A stretch of DNA of 64,000 bases from Zhengitettix transpicula (lineage: Eukaryota; Arthropoda; Insecta; Orthoptera; Tetrigidae): positions 5,764,001 through 5,828,000 of the forward strand of contig CM073590.1 of the NCBI GenBank assembly GCA_037074705.1, in the 5' to 3' direction. A program made the position numbers and the translations under genes. Under the pieces are notes generated by a model. That model was not told the origin of the DNA and did no database searches. It saw nothing but the letters and a program-made list of their open reading frames with translations. The first letter of the stretch is position 1. Each line of letters starts with the position of its first letter. Positions 1 to 11,497 of this stretch are shown here, in pieces.

Positions 1-283
1 TATCAACTCAGCCGTGCCCTCTGCCTACAAACAGTTGCTTTGTGCTCTGTAAACGGCTGCTGAAGTCTCTTCGTTTCATTGTCACGTCGATTTTTCGATT
101 GTGAACAAACATTACCTCGCGGTAGCCATGGAACTGACTCCGAAAGTAAACAGGTATTCATAAAATTTTTACTAATTGGCCAAACCGAGTTCCAATCAGT
201 ACTAGGATGTTACTCGATATAATAATCAGTTATTTCTTTTAACTTTTTTCTGTTTATATGGTAACCAACCGTAATCTTATCTA

Positions 284-1540
284 TCTATATAATAAAAAAG
301 AGTGTATATTTGTATGTCAGTAAGTATGTATGTATTTACGGTGACCTTAATAGAAAATTTATCGCGTGGACAGAATTCAACAAAAATTGGTATATATATT
401 CAGCCAAAATCGAGAACCGGTACTGTGGGGGTGAGAAACCCCTAGAATAAACGTGGAAATAACTATAGTTGAAATAAGTTACGAATTAGTGTTAAATTAC
501 TGCGCGCCAAGAGACGGTGACGTCATACGTTGGCAAGACATTGACACATCATAAAAATATAGTTCAGTATTTCGTAATGAAATAAAGCAGAAATATTTTG
601 ATTGAATAAAAGGTATAATTTTTTTCAGTAATACTCCATCGAATAGTAATAAAAAACAATACGAAATACTTTATTATCCTTGCGCAAAGTTAATTTAGAA
701 AAAATATATCGTCGCCATCTTTAATAACGCCAATATAATAAATTCAAATGTGTGTCGGCCGAGATTTATAAAATTTAATTATATAACGTACTATTGTATC
801 CTGTATAATACTTCACAAGATAATAAGATTTGTCTGCGGTACGACTGCTGAATTATGTGTTTGTAACTATAAAAGTATTCAAAATGACGTACGGAACTCC
901 CAATGATTTTATTGTCGTTATTCAATTAATGCACTCTCAGTCAAAGGTATGTACAGAAATAGGAACATTTCAATTGAATTAAAAGTACAATTAATTGTAC
1001 TTTACGCAACGTATTTCTATAAATTTATATAAATGTAAACAAATTATTGCGTGCAATTTGTGTCGTGAAACAAAATTTTAGGTTAGGATAGCAGTATTTG
1101 TTTTCCATTTTTGGCAACGACGTTATAGATGTACAATTTCTGAGAAATGAAGTAAAGCTAAAATATTTTGATTAAATAATAAGTATAATTAAATCTACCC
1201 ATTCCACAGCAGGTGATAAATAAAATTCATTACGAAAGGTTATACAATCCATGCCATTAATTTTCTTTTAAATAACTTGACTTTTGACGTGGAATATTTA
1301 ACGGGATCAGGGACCAATATGTTGCCCAATTACATCTTGCAATACGCACTGAAAGATACATAGAGTTATGATAAAAACAATACTTAAATGTTCAAAATTG
1401 ATATTTTTCTATTGAAGACAGCGTATTTCGTAATGTTTTGCATTAATTTTATACAATGCTACCAACTGCAGATTGATAAAGCCACCAAATAGTTTATTTT
1501 CAAATGGAAAAAATATATATCTACAAATTTAGTATTTGTT
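284..1540 (+). mobile_element. Helitron-like element, copy C1 (3' end not found)
   Basis: The stretch begins A^TCTATATAATAAAA followed by a TGTATGT-rich segment, the layout of a Helitron-like 5' end (5'-TC, inserted after A). It aligns collinearly with 4571-5325. Shared blocks include GAGAAACCCCTAG (about 438 and 4703), CGCGCCAAGAGAC (503, 4771), GAATAAAA near 603 and 4850, and TTAATGCAC near 929 and 5174. An internal block near 577-620 recurs at 1146-1187, so the copy also carries an internal duplication. I see no CTAG end before the microsatellite at 1550. No coding capacity is visible, so this is a non-autonomous or decayed copy. The family assignment rests on end structure only. Confidence 0.5.
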
Positions 1541-1546
1541 TTAAAT

Positions 1547-1549
<3 letters not shown>

Positions 1550-1616
<67 letters not shown>
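1550..1616. repeat. (TA)n followed by (GATA)n microsatellite
   Basis: About 28 bp of TA dinucleotides is followed by about ten GATA units. The tract ends exactly where the next Helitron-like element begins (AGA^TCTT at 1617), so it may have been the insertion target. The open frames reading YIYIYI or YLSIYLSI through it are artefacts of the repeat. Confidence 0.9.
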
Positions 1617-1617
<1 letters not shown>

Positions 1618-4570
1618 CTTCTATTAAAAAAATTGCCTTATGCGGGTATGTATGTGTGTATACATGTATGTATATACATGGGTATGTATATGGGTATGTC
1701 CCGCTTACAAATCTACACCCTCGAAGCAATTTCACAAAATTTGGTACACGTGTTTTTTTGCGACAGGGAAACAAACACTGTGCGGGTGTAACACGCCTAC
1801 CACCCCCAGCAGCATGGGTGAACGGTGGTGGAAATCTTCAAACATGCTAAAATGTCCGATATTTGCGTTGCATAAATATTTTTCAGTTGTTAATTAGATT
1901 TATAGTATTTCTACCCGTGTGATTTTTAATTATTTTAACCCCTTGTGGCATGAGGGTTGAGCACATTAAAGGGTGGCGGTGGAGGGGGGTTACAAGTGAA
2001 TAACGCTAAAAGAACCTAGATGCGAGTCAAAATAAAGGTAATGGATGTCGCTGTGTTCATGTATGAGAATCTGGGCAACGCGCGGGTGTAGGATGGGGTA
2101 GGAGGGGTTGGGTGGAGGGAAGACATTGTAAAATAAGTTAAGCGGTCGAATTTTGCATCGAATAAATATATTTCGGAAAGAAATAGATATTCATAAAATT
2201 TCCCTGCATGTTATCCGTGTTTAATTTCAACCCATTTCAAGCTTGGGAGGGATACGCCCTTAAGGGTAAGGGTGGACGGGCGTTACAAGAAAATAACGCG
2301 TATACAACCAGGATTAGAGTCAATTCAAAGGATTATGGATATAATGAGTTTAATTATGACATTCGACTTAAACATTCCCAACGAGGGGTTGGCGGGGTTG
2401 TAAATTTTTAAACATGTTAACCGGTTGAAGATCGTGTGGAATAAATATTTGGCAAGCGTTAATGGTATTTCTACTGGTGATGTTTGTGTATAATATCAAC
2501 TCCTTTCAGTATGAGAGGGGAGGACGCCTAGGGGTTTGGGTAGAGCGGAGTTACAATAAAATAACGCAAAAACAAACGAGATTGAAGTAAAATCCAAGGA
2601 AATGCATGTCGCTGTGCAACGTGTGGGATAGGGCGGAAGTGGGAGGGTCTAGACGTGGTGGGCGAGGGTAGAAATTTTCAAACGTTTAAACCGGCCGACT
2701 TTTGTGGCGAATAAATATATTTCGGGAACAGTGTTATTCATAAAATTTATCTACATGTTTTCTGTGTATAATTTCAAACCCTTTTGGGCTTGGGAGGGAA
2801 GTACCCTTAAGGATGGGGGTGGAAGGGCGTATCAAGAAAATAATGCGAATACAACCAAGTTTAGAGTCAAATCGAGGATTATGGATGGCGCTGAGTTTAA
2901 TTAAGACAATCAATTGGTGATTTAACCCCCAGGAGCAGTGGTGGACGGGGGTTGAAATTTTCAAACATAATAAACAGTCGATATTTGCATCGAATAAATA
3001 TTTTCTGGTTCAGTAAGATTTATTATATTTCTCTTCATCTTCTATATATTTTATATAACCTCTTTCGGGATTTGGAGTGGAGCACCCTTAAGAGAGGGTG
3101 GGGAGTGGATTTATATTGGACTCAAATCCAGGGCTATGGTTGTCAGTGAGTTTAATCATGATATTCAAGTTATCGTTTAAGTCCCCCATGCGGGGGTGGT
3201 TGGGGGTGGAAATATTCAAACATGCTAACACGGCCGATATTTGAATCTGATAAAAAAATTTCCCGGCAAAAGTGATTAATAGTTTTTGTATTTCAGTAAA
3301 ATTTCCACATTTTAAGACATGGGAAAGGAGCACCCTAGGGGTGGGGTTGGAGGAATGTTACAAGAAAATAACCCGAATACAAATCAGACTGGAGTCAAAA
3401 CCAAAGTTATGGATAACACTGACTTTAATTTTGACATTAAACTAGCAGTTACCCTCCCAGCGACGGGGATGGTCGAGGGTGAAAATTGTCACACATGTCA
3501 AATTGACGATATTTGCGCGAAATAAATATTTGCGTCAGTGTCATTGTATAATTTCAACACCTTATAGCAAAATAGGGAAGCATTCATAGGGGTGGAGGTG
3601 TGTTCCATTAAAATAACCCAAATTTGAGATTCGAGTCAAATCAGAGTTATGGTTATAGGTGAATGTGTTTATGACAACGTGGGAAATGCACGGTGGTTGG
3701 CGGTGGTATGCGGGGTTGTGAGGGGCTTGGCGGAGTTGGGCGGGGGAATAAATTTTCAAACATATTAACCGGCCGATTTTTCCTTCGAATAAATATATTT
3801 CGTACCAATGAGATTCATAAAATTTCTCTACATGTCCTCTGTGTATAATTTCTACCCCTTTCCGGCTCTTTAGGGGTGCATGCTTAAGGGTGGGCGTGAA
3901 GTGGCATTACATAAAAAGAAAGCAGAAACTATCAAGATTGGAATCGAATCCGGGGTTATAGTTGTCACTGAGTTTAATTACGACAATTCAACTTGCCGTT
4001 TAAGTGGCCGAAGCGGGAGTGGTCGGGGGTGGAAATTTTAAAAAAATGTTAAACGGTCGATATTTGCGATAATTACTTCCTGGGGTTGATTACTTTGATA
4101 GTGTTATACCGATGTTGTTTGTGTACAATTTCAATCCCTGTGAGGTGAGCAAGCTTAGGGGTGGGGTGGAGGTACGTTAAATAACAATAACGCAAAAACA
4201 ACTGAGATTCGAATCAATTCAGAGACTATGTATTCCGCTGAGTCTAATTGTGACAACCTGGGTAACGCGATGGGTTTTGGAGGTGGTGGGCGGGGATAGA
4301 AATTTTCAGACAATGTAATCGGCCGATTTTTGCGTGGAATAAATACGTTTTGATTATCGCACATTTGTGAGGGTGGTCATCTTCTAACATGTAAAAACGG
4401 CTGATATATTTGGTCTATGACTTCAACCCCTTTCGACATGGGATGTGAGAACATTTAGGGATAGGGTTTGAGGAGCGTTACATAAAAATAGCGCAAAAGC
4501 AACCGAAATTGGAGTCAAATCGGGGGTTATGGAGAAATGACATTTTGGGCAACGCCGGACACTCAGCTAG
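1617..4570 (+). mobile_element. Helitron-like element with about ten ~275 bp internal tandem repeats
   Basis: The 5' end is A^TCTTCTATTAAAAA, then a TGTATG-rich stretch and a conserved leader (ACAAATCTACACC at about 1708, GGAAACAAACACTG at about 1768). The 3' end is GGGCAACGCCGG...CAGCTAG^T at 4550-4571, with TC at one end, CTAG at the other and A/T outside, as expected for Helitrons. The body repeats a unit containing GGCCGATATTTGCG, GAATAAATATTT, TAATTTCAACCCC, a G-rich GGGTGGGGGTGGAGG stretch and ACAACCGAGATTGGAGTCAA. The unit recurs near 1850, 2145, 2420, 2690, 2975, 3232, 3505, 3770, 4052 and 4320, a spacing of about 257-295 bp. Some units carry AAATATATTTCG, others AAATATTTT, so subtypes alternate. 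The copy at 38247-41477 matches it in order. No Rep/helicase frame is present, so it is non-autonomous. Confidence 0.72.
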
Positions 4571-5325
4571 TACATAATAAAAAATGAAGTATGTATGCAT
4601 GTATTTACGTTAATTTCTATACAGATTTAAACGCGTAGACAGTTTGCAACAAAAATTGGTACATATATTATTCAAACCACGAGAAACGGTACTGTTGGGG
4701 TGAGAAACCCCTAGCATAAGGTGGAAAGAAGTATAATTACAAAATATGATCATTTTGAGTTAAATTACAGCGCGCCAAGAGACCGTGACGTCACGCTAGA
4801 GAGAAATGTTACTACTCGAAAAAAGGAAATAAGCAGAAATAATTTCATTGAATAAAAATTATAATCTTATCCATCAATACTCCATGATTAGAATGATAAT
4901 AAACATAAATAGGAAATACTTTTGTTCTTTGCGGGAAAAGTAAGTTAATTTTACTGCCATATTAATGACTCCAATATGGCGCCCATTTGTTTATTTTGTG
5001 AATCTAGCTAAGAATTTGAACAATTTAATATTTTGTAATATCTGAAGACTGAGGGTCAATTATTTCCTGCAATACTCAAGGAGTATATTTAAGAAATCTA
5101 ATCGCAAAGATTTTCGGCAGTATGTTTGTTGGGAATGATTCAATAAAATTCCATATATTTTGCAGCTGTTTAATTAATGCACTATCGGTCTAAAGTATGT
5201 GCGGAACTAGGAACAGTTAGATTTAGGTTAAATCACTTCTTGAATAAAGTTTAACAGAAATTTAAATACATTTTCGGGTTTATGTAAATAAGTACACGGG
5301 CACTTAACCCCAGTTACCCAGCTAG
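4571..5325 (+). mobile_element. Helitron-like element, copy C2
   Basis: This starts directly at the CTAG end of the preceding element (TACATAATAAAAAATGAAG, then TGTATGCATGT) and ends CAGTTACCCAGCTAG^T at 5311-5326. It is about 750 bp, has no coding capacity, and aligns with 284-1000. Direct abutment of a CTAG end and the next 5' end suggests tandem or nested Helitron insertions at one site. The missing 5'-TC makes the exact start uncertain. Confidence 0.55.
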
Positions 5326-6120
5326 TTAATAATATGCTATATTAATTACATTTGAACGTTAGTTGTTATATTGAATCTACAGCACGTATACATATATTCA
5401 AATTTCGCACACCGAATATAGAGTAAAACTGTTCATTTTTGTTTTGAAAGTAAACTAGAAAATAATATAAGTTGATCAAAATTAAACAGCGTTTTTATTT
5501 CAGATTAAATATTTTCATAAATGAAAGAAGAAATGTGAAGTAAGCTAGAACAACTGTTTTTTTATTAAGTATTGTGTAAGAAATTTTTGGATTATATGAA
5601 CATGAATGTATCAAAAAATATATATAATTGATATAATAACTGTAAGGAGAATGCTGAGAACACACGAGTACAACGGTGCGAAATATTTTTCAGTGCACCG
5701 AAAGAAATATGAAATGAAATTACAATTTGGCTCTTAGAAAATAGACGGAAGAAGAGACACATGACGTTTGGCATAATTTTTAGATAGACAGTTTAATCAT
5801 TGAATTAACTAGCTGGGGAGACAAAGTAAATCGTCAAAAGCTATATCAATCTACCCAACGTTGAACAGATAGCATCAAATCGAGTTATACATTTGATTGG
5901 CAAAATGCTAATATTTTAGACATTGACATCAGGTACAATTCCACATACAAATCCAACATCACAGCAATTAATGTACAAAGAGACACTAAGACACTATGAA
6001 ACTCAACAATTGCAACGACCTCTTGTTACGTAAAACTTTCTGCATTCCTATTCTCGTTGCTCCATTATTGTTACGCTAACCCTTCGGCTCTCCCATTGTT
6101 GTTGCGTTTTCGTCGCTTTT
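5326..6120. other. unannotated AT-rich DNA
   Basis: I see no coding similarity, RNA gene or repeat shared with the rest of the window. The 60-codon frame on the minus strand at 5592-5774 has no recognisable domain. Confidence 0.5.
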
Positions 6121-6262
6121 GAGTTTTGTCAACTGACCAGTGCAGTTGTGTCGCTCTGAGATCCTGAAGAAAAGGACAAGGATCCCAGAAACGTTGTGGT
6201 CATTTTATATTAACACTTATTTTGTCTGTATTTGGCTTTTCTATTATTAATTTTCATTAAGA
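6121..6262 (+). mobile_element. MITE family M1, partial copy a
   Basis: This carries the M1 core: TTTTGTCAACTGACCAGTGC, then CCTGAAGAAAAGGACAAGG and CCCAGAAACGTTGTGG, ending in the M1 terminal sequence ACTTATTTTGTCTGTATTTGG and TATTATTAATTTTCATTA. Only one terminal arm is present; the other is missing. Related copies are at 16530, 19257, 37763, 44417, 52184 and 53421. Confidence 0.65.
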
Positions 6263-8192
6263 CTTAATTTTTTTAATTTCTACTGTCAATTTTAATATCA
6301 ACGAGTCAATAGCAAGGAGAAATACATTCTGCGTGAGAAAGAAGCACAGTCGCCGAGAGCAGCTGCGTACGTGAACAAGTCCAGCGAATGCTGAGCGTAA
6401 TTGTTCCATGGAATGTTGATGCCCTCCTTGGGTAGCCGCCAGTCAAGGTGTTGACGAAACCGCAGTCCAGAAGGGGGACAAGGCGTTTATTTGCATAATA
6501 CAAACTCTCAACCTCCAACTGAGTGTGACTGACACTTCGCGAACAACTTCGTCTACGCAGTATTGCGCGCTCCCAGTTTAATATCAGATGTTGATTAGAT
6601 AGTAATATCGTGCTTCTCTATAACTGGCAACAAAACAGTATTTATGTGAGTGTCTTTCAGATTGGTTCACATATTCAGACGTTTGCTTATTTACATATTT
6701 TGGGTTAGCTATTCATAAATTTAATTTAACAGTATAATGAATGATAGGTATAAATAATTTATATTTAAGAAAATTATAAAACATTATTATAGAATAATAG
6801 AATAAAACAATCACGAGACACTTTCTCACGGGGAATTTTGGAATAAATACCAGAGATTCCTTTCGGCTTCTTCTTTACCAGTGTTAACAATGAATAAATA
6901 AGCACGTTGAACTTTACTCTTTAAAGCTGCCGTTTACGAAACGGTGCTTTGCGTAGTTCTGAACTGATGGGTACTAGGTGAAAGTAATCGTGATGTCCAA
7001 TGCAAAGGGCAACTGTTTGGCCTAGAGATGGAGAATTTGGCTCGCCGAATTCAATAAACATTTTTTTTAGCGCCGGGTGACTCAAGTTACTTCTCTTTAC
7101 GTCCTCCCGCCCAACTCCGTCCTCTGGTCTCATGGATTTTGCACCAACTGTTTAGCTCTGGCAGGTTACCGTTCATAAACAATTCATCTCTGGTTCTCTT
7201 CCAGCACAATAACTTCTCATATTTCCGACATCAGCCGAAGATTCGTCTATAGTCAGTTTTAAATTAATAGTCTCCTGGCGTGTTCGTACTGATGCCACGT
7301 ACAACACACGACTTATACTTCTCATCGAAAACAGTGTATTATAGACCGATATTTTTCGGCAACGTTGCTTTATTTCAGGCGTTCTCTACTGGGAACTAAC
7401 CTCCATTAGTCTTCTAATTTAAAACCGACAATAGCTCCGCTCCTAATCACCTCCACGCCACGACCCTTCTCTTTTCTCTCCACAAATTTACCTTAATCGG
7501 AGAGGGACTGATTGATCAAAAGTCTCTTATTTATTTCTCAAAGATTCCCGTAGGTAAAATGCTCATGACCCCTAAATTGGACCTTTTGATGCCGATTTGC
7601 ATCCGTCAGATACTTTTATACATGTAATACCGGGACTTCGGGACCACACATTTCACAGAAATAGTTAACTAACGAACCTTCCAAGTCAGTTTACTATACA
7701 AATAAACAGCATACATAAACGAATAAAAGCTCAATATAAATCAAGCACTACAATAGTTGAATCTCTGCAAATCAAAATTAAAACCTCTTCCATGAACAAA
7801 ATGGATGTGCGTAATAGCTGTTTCTGAGAAGAACTCGATGGCTGATAGAACGGAGATTAAAATATTAAAAGTTTGAAATATATATTTATATGTATCAGTA
7901 TATCAAATATCGGAAGTGAAATTAAGAGAATCGTTGTGATAGAAACTCAGATTTATGAGCATGTCATTATACCATAAGATCTATGAAGCCTGGATTCTAA
8001 TAAAATAGAAAGAGTTACTAAACTACTGTGTAATGCGTTTGGTTACATTAAAGTATGTTGAAGTTACTAAACTTGTTACTAAATAGACTACTTCCAAACA
8101 CGGTTTTTAAGTTTGAGAGCTTGTTGGAAATATATCCGTTCCTTTATTGGTAATAATTATAATACCATTTCGTTGAACTTAACATATAGTTC
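6263..8192. other. unannotated region
   Basis: No coding region is recognisable. A short block near 6963-7040 (GTGATGTCCAATGCAAAGGG) resembles 11795-11850 (GTGATGTCCGATTCCAAGGG), so both may be remnants of one unknown repeat. Minus-strand frames of 70 codons at 6306-6518 and 6921-7133 show no domain. Confidence 0.4.
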
Positions 8193-8660
8193 TTAATAAA
8201 TAATGTAATCTTTCTCGGAGTACAGAATGAATAAAATCATCTTGGGTTCATACAGATTTTCACTCGGTTGGAAACCCGAGAAAATTTTATTCATATAGTC
8301 CTTGTGTGAGAAATCCGTAGGATATTGTGTTTTCATTTCGCAATTATTAATGACTGTGGTCTCATCTGCCGAACATTTATTGGGATAATTGCTGCTGGTA
8401 TGTTCTGAAAATGATATATTTAGCAATCTTGGGAAATTGACGTTTTTATAATCAGATAGGTTAGAAAAATTGAAAATACGAAGTAATACGCTTTGTTTAT
8501 TAAATTTCAAAATATTCATTAGATTACTTAATACGAATTTTCTGGTTAAAATAAAGAATGGATGAACGTAGGTTTCGAAAATCTTCAGGAATGTGTGACG
8601 GAACCTAAAATCCTTGTTGAGTTCCTCAATTACTATTACGCCTTCCTCTCGAACCGCCAT
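8193..8660 (-). CDS. hypothetical 155-codon ORF, unrecognised
   Basis: This is one of the longest uninterrupted frames in the window that is not a transposon fragment. It starts MAVREEGVIVIEELNKDF and ends with SEKDYIIY before a stop. The composition is ordinary for a protein (mixed charged and aromatic residues, four cysteines) rather than the low-complexity pattern of AT-rich chance frames. A possible 3' splice site (CTTGCAG on the minus strand) lies just upstream of the start codon, so it could be an exon. I recognise no domain, signal peptide or clear membrane segment. It could equally be a chance frame or a piece of an old gene. Confidence 0.25.
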   Translation of the reverse strand: MAVREEGVIVIEELNKDFRFRHTFLKIFETYVHPFFILTRKFVLSNLMNILKFNKQSVLLRIFNFSNLSDYKNVNFPRLLNISFSEHTSSNYPNKCSADETTVINNCEMKTQYPTDFSHKDYMNKIFSGFQPSENLYEPKMILFILYSEKDYIIY

Positions 8661-8778
8661 ACTGCAAGTCTGGTTTATGGGATCCCGTTAAATTGTCTGC
8701 TAAGCTCTTGTTACTTTTATCGTACGCGTGAGTTAGATAGAAATTTACGTAAAACAACAAGAAACTTTAATCACTATT

Positions 8779-9315
8779 CTCTCTCAGGCAGTACCTGCGA
8801 GAGATATTCTCTCGCAGGTAGAACCTTGTAGGAGAGACACGAAGGAGCTCCTTTGGGGATACCTTTTCCTCTCCGTTTTTGAACTAAGGTTCCCACAAGA
8901 CGAGGCACCTCGGCCTGTTTCGAGAGGTGTATGTTCCGGGGTCACAGACCTTGGGCATACGGTAAGAGTTGTTCGCTGTGACCCTTGGAACAGTCGGTCA
9001 GCTGCCTCCTAAACTGGTCGAGGTACGGAGAAGGGAATGCTGCGTCCCCACAGCAAACTCTTCTCCCGCTATCGGAAGGGCGTGGAACAAGTACCAAATG
9101 CCCGATTTACCTGATGCAGGTTTTCTAGGGTTTGTCCTGCAATACTTTTAGGCGAATGCCGTGTAGGATCCTTAAACTACAGCCCGGGGGCCCCAGTTAA
9201 CCCTTGGCTACCTTCCTCTACCCTTCCGCATCCCCCCTTTCAAAACACTTAATATGCTATTAAAGGGGAGTTGCCACTATGTGGATTACCCTCATGTAGC
9301 CTGTTATCTAAAGAA
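8779..9315 (+). repeat. interspersed repeat family A, near full-length copy
   Basis: A roughly 530 bp unit begins near CTCTCGCAGGTAGAACC. It includes GAGGCACCTCGGCCTG, GGGCATACGGTAAGAGTTG, CAGCTGCCTCCTAAACTGG and GAAGGGCGTGG, then GATGCAGGTTTT, TAGTTAACCCTTGGCTACC and TTAAAGGGGAGTTGCC. It ends CATGTAGCCTGTTRYCTAAA. Other copies end in GCCCTAAAAAAAA, an A-rich tail typical of a retroposed sequence. Copies occur at 29468, 31660, 31930, 32268, 32515, 32607, 33145, 33520/34500 and 51745. The short frames in it (for example 8969-9151) recur in other copies and are parts of the repeat, not host genes. Confidence 0.8.
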
Positions 9316-9324
9316 AAACGTATT

Positions 9325-11497
9325 CTCAAGGAATATTTCGTGAAAATATATGGCACCTCCATAAATTAAATTTAAAAACCTTTATAATAAGTAGGAACAC
9401 ATTTATAAGAAAGTTATCACTACTTCTAAGAAAACTAGGTAATGCTAAATACATTGCTAACTCGGATAGTAAAATACAAGAAAATTGGAACGTTATCAAC
9501 GAGAGCTCGGATAAATCTGAAAACCTTAACGATATACAACTTATAAAGAGCAAATGACCAATAGCAAATAAAAAACCTGCATGTTAATTTAACTCGTATT
9601 TTATTAACGTTTCTCGTGATATGTTAGAGAAATCTTGTATACAGAAACGTAACACGTCCAACTTTTGTGAACTGCTACGTGAATCCAGAACACCAGTGAA
9701 TAAGTGTTTCTTTCTACTCCCGATCAACAAAAATGTGAATATTGACATAATAAAATCTTCAAGTGCATGTAACATATATGGAATCAGGATTAAACTTATT
9801 AAACACTGCTGTAACGAAATTTCAATTCGAATGCAGTTCATATTTAACTTGTGCTTTTCTTTTGGCGTATTTCCGAATCCTCTAAAAGACGCAAAAGTTA
9901 TACTATTGTACTAAAAGAGACGTCTCTAATTATATTTCGCTCTTGCCAATATTCTCCAAAATTCTCGAAAAACCAGCACACACGAGAATTGCAAGTTTTG
10001 TCACAAAATTTAAAATTATTTCCACATCACAGCCTGGTTTTAATATAGGTAAATCCACCAACACAGATTAATACGACTTTGTTCAAAGTATTAATGACGC
10101 ACTCGACGAAAGACTTAAAGGGACTGGAATTTTTGCTGACCTTTTCAAAGCATTTGATTTAAGATATCATGGCATTTTACTCCGAAAATTAGATTTCTAT
10201 GGAATCAGAGGAATTCCCCTTTCTTTATTGCGATCTTACTTGCAAAATAGGCGCCAAAAAATTGCGATTGTAAACTATGATGGAAATGGGTGTCTGTCAT
10301 TATGGGAAAAAATTACCTGCGGTGTTCCCCCGGGGCTCAATTTTGGTACCCTTACTTTTAGCGACTTACATTAGCGACTTACCGAATTATTTAGATCCTT
10401 TAAAATCAGTCTTTTACGCTGAAGACACAAATTTAGTAATCACGGACAGCGACTCGGAAACGTTGTGTGAGAAAGTAGAGGTTGCGATGAGTTTGCAGTT
10501 CCCTGCAAACAAATTTTCTCTTAATCTAGAGAAAACTAAAATCTTTACCTTCACTTCGAACAAAAACAGTTTAATTTCTAATTCGGAGAACATTTCGGAC
10601 CACGCATCTTTTCTTGGTCTGTTGATTGACAATAAATTGAAATGGAATCACGATATAAATAAACTCTCGGGTAAACTTAGAAAAATTTGCTTCACATTAA
10701 GTGTATTTACTTCATAAAGCGATATATCTACATCTAAAATGGTATATCATGGATAATTTCGTTCTGTGGCACAGCAAACTGGGGTCGTTCACATCACAAG
10801 TTGCACATTTTCAAATTTCAAAAGAGGACTGTACGAACCATATCGGATGCGGATTGTAATTCCAGTTGCAAGCCCTTGTTTCAGAATCTTTGGATTTTAA
10901 CATTGCCTTGTGCGTATATTCTAGAAATTTTAAAGTTTGTCTGAAGAAACATCGGTGATCCTTTCTGAGTTAATAATTCGTTAATCTGGATTAATCTATA
11001 CAATAGTCTTCCGAACTAAATAAAAACTTTAACTATAATAAATTTATTTATAAAGAATTGAAAATCTCTGTTAATTAATGGAGCTTATTACTTGCTGCAA
11101 GAGTTCTTAGAAATAAAGGACAGATTAGATCTTTTAATAAAATACTATGCTGGTGTCGTATCAAGTTTGCTATTATTTTATGATTATAATCTTCTAGAAT
11201 TTAATTGACGACTCATTTTCTTTTTCATATACGATGGGAATCGATGTAAGATTTTCTGCTGGAAACTGCGTTGAATGATATTTGAAGATTAATTAATATC
11301 CTTATCATTTCTTTAATTACTAATTACTGTTATTTAATATCTTTAACGTAGTTTTAAATTATATAATTTTTTTGTAAAGTACATATTTTTTAAAAAACTT
11401 TGTAATTGTAATAATAAATTATTTTCATGTAATCTTATATTATGACGTGTCCTATTTCCTCCACCGAGGACTAATGGAATGAATAATTAATCTAAAT
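9325..11497 (+). mobile_element. non-LTR retrotransposon relic (LINE family L, jockey/CR1-like), copy 1
   Basis: A decayed reverse transcriptase can be followed through several frames. A pre-RT region lies at 9360-9540 (IQENWNVINE). RT segment 1 spans 9621-9914 with FSFGVFPNPLKDAKVILLY. The QPGFNIGKSTN block is near 10035, the FADLFKAFD-like block near 10130, and the palm near 10330-10440 has the catalytic motif as YAEDTN instead of YADDTN. Next come FLGLLIDNKLKWN (10610) and a C-terminal RTVRTISD segment near 10830. Stops and frameshifts make it inactive, and the second active-site aspartate neighbourhood is altered. The 3' end, CCGAGGACTAATGGAATGAATAAT at 11463-11486, is shared with two other copies. 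It directly follows the tail of the family A repeat. No endonuclease domain is seen, so it is 5' truncated. Confidence 0.85.
10277..10717 (+). pseudogene. reverse transcriptase palm and thumb fragment of LINE L copy 1
   Basis: This is the longest intact frame of the relic, 146 codons. It contains PRGSILVPLLLATYISDLPN (RT domain 4), then FYAEDTNLVI (domain 5, active site with D to E at the first aspartate), NKFSLNLEKTKIF and FLGLLIDNKLKWN. This order is standard for jockey/CR1-type reverse transcriptases. The enzyme would copy the element's RNA into DNA at a nicked target, but the altered active site and flanking stops argue against function. Confidence 0.85.

Noticed and set aside
1541..1774. 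77-codon minus-strand frame with YIYIYI/SIYLSIYL runs
   Set aside because: It is a translation of the (TA)n/(GATA)n microsatellite and the start of a Helitron-like element.
1617..4570. Considered as a plain tandem satellite
   Set aside because: The second large copy matches unit by unit and both have TC...CTAG ends, so the array is the body of a transposing element.
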